8,868 nt of DNA. Source: JAAYZK01 sp964535025 (GTDB lineage: Bacteria; Planctomycetota; Phycisphaerae; SM23-33; FEN-1343). Location of the stretch: the NCBI GenBank assembly GCA_964535025.1, contig CAZHRW010000069.1, positions 1 to 8,868 of the forward strand. Reading direction: 5' to 3'. A program made the translations under genes and the position numbers. Below, piece after piece: positions 6,101-8,868 of this stretch. The notes under the pieces were generated by a model that did no database searches, was not told the origin of the DNA, and saw only the letters and a list, made by a program, of their open reading frames with translations. Numbering within the stretch: the stretch's first letter is position 1; each line of letters starts with the position of its first letter.

Positions 6101-8868
6101 AACGCCCATGTCACCTGGAAGACGACCACCGAGTACAACTCCGACGGCAGCGTCCATTCCACCACCGATGCGCTCGGTAACCGGACAACCTACCGCTATT
6201 ACAACGGCCGCCTGACCAGCATGGTCGATCCGACGGGACGCCAGACGACCTACCGTTACGACGATCGGGGCCTGCTCGTCGAGACCAAGGACGCCTCGGG
6301 AACCGTCACCCGCTACACCTACGACGAGGCCGGCAACCTGCAAACCACCCTCCGCCTCCTTCAACGGGCCGGCCAGGATAACGAGGAGATCGTCACCGCC
6401 ACCTACACGTACGACCACCAGGACCGCATCCGCTCCCAGACCGACGCCGCCGGACGCACGACCTGGTACGCCTACGACGCGACGGGCCGACAGACCCTCT
6501 CGTACTACCACGTGGATGACGCCTACTGCCCGACCTTCGTCGACCAATGGGGCGGTCCCGACGCCGGCAGCCTGCCGGACACATCCATTATCACGCTGAA
6601 CGCCTACGACGCCGAAGGCCGCCGGACCCGCTCGGCCGAGTACCTCTACCACAAGGCCGACAACGATCTGTTCTCCCCCGAGATCGACCTGGACACCTCG
6701 CCGCTGGCCACGCTGCTGTGGGAGGCCACTACCGAGTACGACAGCCTCGGCAACATCATCCGCGAGGTCGACCGGTACGGCACCGAGACGACCCTGACGT
6801 ACGACCGCATGGGCCGCCTGGTGGAAACCCGTGTCCAGGCCCGCGACACCACGGACGGCGTGCAGGAATGCCTGCTCATCACGCGAACCGCCTACGACGA
6901 GCACGGACGCGTCCTGGCCGAAACCGATCCCTACGCGGTCCTCGCCTCCGACGACACCTCACTGGTCGTGCCCGACCATGCGTCCAAACAGGCCGTCACG
7001 TTCAACGTCTATGATGCGCTCGGCAACCGCGTCTCCACCCGCCGCCTGGCGGGCCTGACCATCACCCTGGCGGCCAACCCCGACGGAACCGTGACCGCCC
7101 GGGTGGTCGACAGCGTCGATCCCGGCGAGCCGTACACGGCCGCCGACCTGGCGGCGATGACGCCGGTGTCGGCCGACGCCACCGGCTACGACTACGCCGA
7201 CGGCGCCGACTACACCCCCGCCGGGCAGGTCCGCTACACCCTCGACGCCGCCGGCGCCCGCACCGACTACTACTACGACGCCGCTGGGCGGCAGGTCGCC
7301 GTGCTGGGGCCCGTCGCCGACGCCGCCGGCTACGACGCGCCGGTGCGGCTGCTCACCGAATACATCTACGACGCGGCCGGGCGGAACACCCGCACGACGA
7401 CGGGCGTTGCCGTGACCGAGACCGCCGACCCGCATCCCGACGTCACCGACCCGGCCCTGCGCGACGAAACGCACCGCCAGGACACCTGGTTCGAGACCAT
7501 CGACAACGACGATGCCGATCGCCCCGGCCGTCTGACGAAGACGGTCTACGATGACGGCACGTCGACGTCGTGCCTGTACAACTCCCTCGGCCACCTCGTT
7601 CAGGAGACCGACCAGGCCGGCCAGAGCACGTACTACCGTTACGACGACGCCGGCCGCCTGACCGCCGTGATTCTCCCGGCGGTGGAGATCTTCTGGGACA
7701 TCACCTACGCGCAGGGCACCCTGCGCCAGGACGGGCTGTTCCACCCCCGCTACGAGTACGACTACGACATCTTCGGCAATCTGACCGCCACCCGCACCGG
7801 CGTCTTCCAGGTCTCGCCGTCCGTCGACGAATGGGCGACGTCGGACTACTTCTACCAGGTGCCCAGGGAAACCACCTTCGCCTACGACGCCTGGGGCCGC
7901 CAGGTCAGCCGTACGCTGCCCGAAGGCGAAACCGAAACCACCACGCACGACCACCTCGGCCGTGTGACCCGAACCGTCGACTTCGAAGGCCGCGTCACGG
8001 AGTACACCTACGATGATGCCCCCGGCGCCGGCGGACGGCTGGTCGGCAAGGCGTACCGCCCCGCCGCCGGGGAACCGGTCAGCCGGTCCGTCGCCTACCA
8101 CTACGACGCGCTCGGCCGTGAAACGAAGGCCGTCGAAACCTACTGGGATACCACGCCCGAAACGGTCCGCACCACCACCACGACCTATAACGACCGCGGC
8201 CGCGTGCGGGCGGTCATCTCGCCTGAAGGTACGGTGGAATACTGCTACGACGAGTCGACCGACCGTCTGCTGTGCACCAGCACCAGTGATGGAACCGTCA
8301 CGACCTACCAGTACGACACGCTCGGCCGCCTTACCCGGGTCTACGCCACGATAGCCGCCATGCAGGGCGTCGGGCCCGCGGGCATCACAACCTACACCTA
8401 CGACCTCATGGGCAACCTCGCCGAAACACGCACCGGCGACGCGACGCTCACCACCTACACCTACGATACGCTCAACCGCCTGACGGGGATGACCCACTAC
8501 CGCCAGGACGCCACGCCCGACGACCTGTCCGACAACGTCGTCCTGGCCTCCTTCGCCTACACGCTCGACCCCACCGGCCGACGCATCGCCGCGGTCGAGA
8601 CCCGCCTGGACGACGACGGCATCACGCGGCAGACGACGATCGCGTGGACCTACGACAACGCCGGCCGCCTGGTTGAGGAGGCCTATCACGGCGCCGACGA
8701 CGGCGGCAGCCCCCTCATCTACCGCGACACCTACGCCTACGACGCCGCCGGCAACCGCGTGGAGTTCACCCGCGACGATGACGACGATGGGTACGTCAAC
8801 CAGACCATCACCTACACCTACGACCTCAACGACCGCCTCCTGGAAGAGCAGATCGACGCTCTCGTCGA
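2..8868 (+). CDS. Giant modular surface/secreted protein with VWA, SdrD B-like, Ig-like and RHS/YD repeats; partial at both ends
   Basis: The frame starting at base 2 is open across the whole window: 2955 complete codons plus two bases, with no stop. Neither start codon, ribosome site nor signal peptide is in view, so the protein is longer than 2955 residues. Domain order: Ig-like tail (1-50), two SdrD B-like/VWA modules (55-422, 431-773), about nine Ig-like domains (777-1659), DUF6531-like segment (1661-1865), YD repeats (1866-2955). Domain boundaries and recurring motifs stay in one frame throughout, which argues against frameshifts. Codon use is strongly GC-ending. I find no TTA or CTA codon and only two TCA codons (1541-1543, 6959-6961). 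The architecture suggests an extracellular adhesin-like or RHS carrier protein. The substrate, partner and any C-terminal activity cannot be told from this fragment. It may end in a toxin or enzyme domain as many RHS proteins do, but that part is not here. Confidence 0.96.
164..220 (+). other. First half of SdrD B-like domain, module 1
   Basis: Residues 55-73 carry the opening signature of SdrD B-like domains: G-x-V-Y-x-D-x-N-x-N-G followed by a second acidic residue (VRGIVYDDRNGNGIRDG). In ordinary SdrD B-like domains this calcium-type loop leads directly into a G-L-x-G-V-x-V strand. Here that strand appears only after a complete VWA domain, at residue 322, so the domain looks split. The alternative reading is a stand-alone calcium loop followed by an independent VWA domain. 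Confidence 0.7.
239..934 (+). other. von Willebrand factor A (VWA) domain 1
   Basis: Residues 80-311. The MIDAS metal-binding motif DxSxS is intact (D87-V-S-T-S91) after the hydrophobic strand LLVYVM. A second core strand reads VDVALVRFS (about 125-134). A candidate MIDAS threonine is T185. The strand VVMVFLSDG ends in the conserved aspartate D217. The segment ends with the helix-like LLADLNTVFINNW (299-311). The domain is longer than a typical VWA of about 180-200 residues, partly because it contains an EF-hand-like insertion at 157-168. VWA domains bind protein or polysaccharide ligands through the MIDAS metal. The ligand here is unknown. The domain is paralogous to VWA 2 (residues 455-680). 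Confidence 0.9.
470..505 (+). other. EF-hand-like calcium loop inside VWA 1
   Basis: Residues 157-168 read DYDENGLYDVQE and match the 12-residue EF-hand loop consensus: acidic or amide at positions 1, 3, 5 and 9 (D157, D159, N161, D165), glycine at 6 (G162), hydrophobic at 8 (Y164) and glutamate at 12 (E168). The loop lies between the second core strand and the candidate MIDAS threonine. VWA 2 has an equivalent loop at the same place. Calcium binding is inferred from the motif. Confidence 0.7.
959..1267 (+). other. Second half of SdrD B-like domain, module 1
   Basis: Residues 320-422. It starts with E-P-G-L-P-D-Q-T-V-Y, then an EF-hand-like loop at 331-342 (DADGNGRLDAGE: D331, D333, N335, D339, E342). 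Next comes the family hallmark T-x-G-x-Y-G-H-Y-A-F-x-G-L and G-T-Y-T-V-R (346-366). It closes with V-D-F-G-F (417-421), the usual SdrD B-like ending. In staphylococcal Sdr proteins such B domains bind calcium and act as rigid spacers. The same role is likely here, but the domain is separated from its opening loop by VWA 1. Confidence 0.8.
1292..1348 (+). other. First half of SdrD B-like domain, module 2
   Basis: Residues 431-449 repeat the opening signature seen at 55-73: G-T-V-F-x-D-x-N-x-N-G-x-x-D-x-E (D439, N441, N443, D447, E449). It begins only nine residues after the V-D-F-G-F end of module 1 and is again followed directly by a VWA domain. The second copy of this order supports the nested module as a real duplicated unit. 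Confidence 0.7.
1364..2041 (+). other. von Willebrand factor A (VWA) domain 2
   Basis: Residues 455-680. The hydrophobic strand HIIFMM leads into the MIDAS motif D463-V-S-A-S467. The second strand reads STAVSLVRYSS (about 496-506). T579 in FLYTPY is the likely MIDAS threonine, followed by the helix ALEGAAKLL. The strand MVIFLSDGHPTDG carries D609. A further strand is IRAFGIGDN (about 640-648). The end IYSEYRKIL is helical. The pattern is that of a metal-binding VWA domain and is closer to canonical than VWA 1. It also carries an EF-hand-like insertion (557-568). The two VWA copies are clearly diverged, so the duplication is not recent. Confidence 0.92.
1670..1705 (+). other. EF-hand-like calcium loop inside VWA 2
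   Basis: Residues 557-568 read DYDADGILDLEE: D557, D559, D561, G562, L564, D565 and E568 fit all key positions of an EF-hand loop. It is preceded by Ala, as is its counterpart in VWA 1 (A-D-Y-D in both). It sits just before the segment with the MIDAS threonine. Confidence 0.72.
2048..2320 (+). other. Second half of SdrD B-like domain, module 2
   Basis: Residues 683-773. It starts T-G-L-A-G-W-T-V-Y, then an Asp-rich tract at 693-711 (DLNDNGVPDD, then DVDADGIPDE) that resembles two overlapping calcium loops of the thrombospondin type 3 kind. It continues with T-D-R-A-G-R-Y-L-L-P-Y-L-P-P-G-D-Y-V-L-R (716-735) and closes T-D-F-G at 767-770. The Asp-rich tract is longer than the single EF-hand-like loop in module 1. 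Confidence 0.78.
2330..4330 (+). other. Seven tandem Ig-like/cadherin-like domains (stalk)
   Basis: Residues 777-1443 divide by recurring N-x-x-P or P-P starts and T-F/W-x-L-x-V ends into about seven units: 777-870, 871-971, 976-1072, 1075-1170, 1171-1255, 1257-1350 and 1355-1443. Several show the putative-Ig (He_PIG type) plan: an A-x-D-P-D calcium-type motif (GDPDVDD, YDPDGG, TDPDEP), a G-x-L-x-W-x-P strand (GILTWTP, GVLVWEP, ATLEWVP) and a closing (R/A)-x-T-D-A-x-G motif (ATDAYG, LTDAYG, VTDAGN). Units 5-7 are more divergent and lack some of these motifs. Such domains usually form extended stalks in surface proteins. No catalytic motif is visible. Boundaries are approximate. Confidence 0.75.
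2510..2518 (+). repeat. Nine-cytosine homopolymer within the coding region
   Basis: Nine consecutive C bases encode P837-P838-P839 at the end of the W-T-P strand of the first Ig-like domain. It stands out as a long homopolymer. Loss of one C would lead to a TGA stop at 2751-2753, and gain of one C to a TGA at 3166-3168. Either would remove the rest of the Ig-like stalk and all of the RHS part. The tract is seen directly; whether it varies is not known. Confidence 0.9.
4334..4978 (+). other. Two further Ig-like domains before the RHS part
   Basis: Residues 1445-1547 and 1551-1659. The first has P-P-G-T-E-I-T-V-x-A-x-A-D-D-D-V-A-I (about 1470-1488) and a closing strand around LRAFDLAGNDS, the plan of Ig-like domains that read x-A-x-D-x-x-G-N near the end. 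The second has strand pairs VQFQATFVDPD and G-R-Y-L-L-R-I-A-A (about 1632-1640), then T-D-L-V-I-D. In known RHS proteins an Ig-like or carbohydrate-binding-like domain often stands right before the RHS entry segment. These two domains differ from the He_PIG-like run and I cannot name their families with certainty. Confidence 0.55.
4982..5596 (+). other. DUF6531-like RHS entry segment
   Basis: Residues 1661-1865. The start, LSFTDLSIDAKLPITITRRY (1667-1686), followed by G-A-F-G-P-G-W (1698-1704), is the hallmark of the segment at the N-terminal edge of RHS/YD shells (DUF6531). It continues with V-T-L-P-D-G-R-T-F-R-F (1715-1725), Y-Y-K-L-T-V (1807-1812) and A-Y-R-F-D-A-A-T-G-L-L (1816-1826), also typical of the first RHS strands. 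It marks the change from stalk to RHS barrel. An insertion at about 1728-1800 is less regular than in compact RHS proteins. Confidence 0.8.
5594..8866 (+). repeat. Array of about 35 YD (RHS) peptide repeats
   Basis: Residues 1865-2955 are built from units of about 20-30 residues, with consensus Y-x-Y-D-x-x-G-R-L-x-x-x-x-D-x-x-G followed by a T-x-Y strand. Clear examples are YRYDDRGLLVETKDASG, YTYDHQDRIRSQTDAAGR, LTYDRMGRLVE, YQYDTLGRLTRV and WTYDNAGRLVEE. I count about 35 units, some degenerate. In RHS, TcB/TcC and teneurin proteins such repeats wind into a hollow beta-shell. Several units carry long inserts (about 6503-6600, 6640-6720, 7049-7213, 7411-7540). The window ends within a unit. 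The conserved P-x-G-L-x-G-G-x-N RHS core is not reached, so what the shell carries or encloses is unknown. Confidence 0.93.
8390..8828 (+). repeat. Near-identical nucleotide motif in three YD repeats
   Basis: The DNA for T-Y-T-Y-D is repeated almost exactly: the 14 bases acctacacctacga occur at 8390-8403, 8453-8466 and 8810-8823, and the first and last copies stay identical for 19 bases (8390-8408 and 8810-8828). Flanking units differ. The likeness can come from the shared peptide consensus with strong codon bias, or from local duplication within the array. Confidence 0.7.

Noticed and set aside
1541..6904. 1787-residue ORF on the minus strand as a real gene
   Set aside because: It is the codon-in-phase complement of a frame with clear VWA, SdrD B-like, Ig-like and RHS motifs. 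Its own sequence is Gly/Val/Arg-rich without recognisable domains, and its openness follows from the rarity of TTA, CTA and TCA in the sense gene.
6959..8689. 576-residue ORF on the minus strand as a real gene
   Set aside because: It is an in-phase shadow of the YD repeats. The periodic Gly/Val-rich sequence is simply the complement of the Tyr-Asp/Ala-Gly-Arg repeats.
5594..8866. CRISPR array or other DNA-level tandem repeat
   Set aside because: The periodicity is that of a coding peptide repeat with variable unit length. There are no uniform direct repeats separated by unique spacers.
8600..8868. RHS core or C-terminal toxin domain at the window end
   Set aside because: The last residues are still YD-repeat sequence. 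No P-x-G-L-x-G-G-x-N core motif or new domain appears before the window stops.

Overview
The whole window lies inside one protein-coding gene on the + strand. The frame whose codons begin at base 2 is open from end to end: I read 2955 codons without a stop or an apparent frameshift. Both the true start and the stop codon lie outside the window. There is no intergenic DNA, RNA gene, promoter or terminator here. Every other long ORF on either strand is a shadow of this frame.

The encoded fragment is a giant modular, probably secreted or surface-exposed protein. From N- to C-terminus it shows: the end of an Ig/cadherin-like domain (residues 1-50); two tandem copies of an unusual module in which a von Willebrand factor A (VWA) domain sits between the two halves of an SdrD B-like domain (about residues 55-422 and 431-773); a run of about nine Ig-like/cadherin-like beta-sandwich domains (777-1659); a DUF6531-like entry segment (1661-1865); and about 35 YD/RHS repeats (1866 to the window end). 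The RHS hyperconserved core and any C-terminal effector domain would lie downstream and are not visible.

The strong G+C bias (by eye about two thirds, with nearly all third positions G or C) and the combination of SdrD B-like, VWA, He_PIG-like and long RHS segments in one polypeptide resemble giant surface proteins of Planctomycetota, possibly the Phycisphaerae lineage. This assignment is inferred from composition and architecture only.

A plausible working picture, as inference: the N-terminal VWA and calcium-loop modules bind ligands in a metal-dependent way, the Ig-like domains form a stalk, and the RHS region folds into a beta-shell that may enclose or carry a C-terminal domain. The most notable points are the duplicated nested SdrD B/VWA module, an EF-hand-like loop at the equivalent place inside both VWA domains, and a nine-C tract that could switch off everything downstream by slippage.
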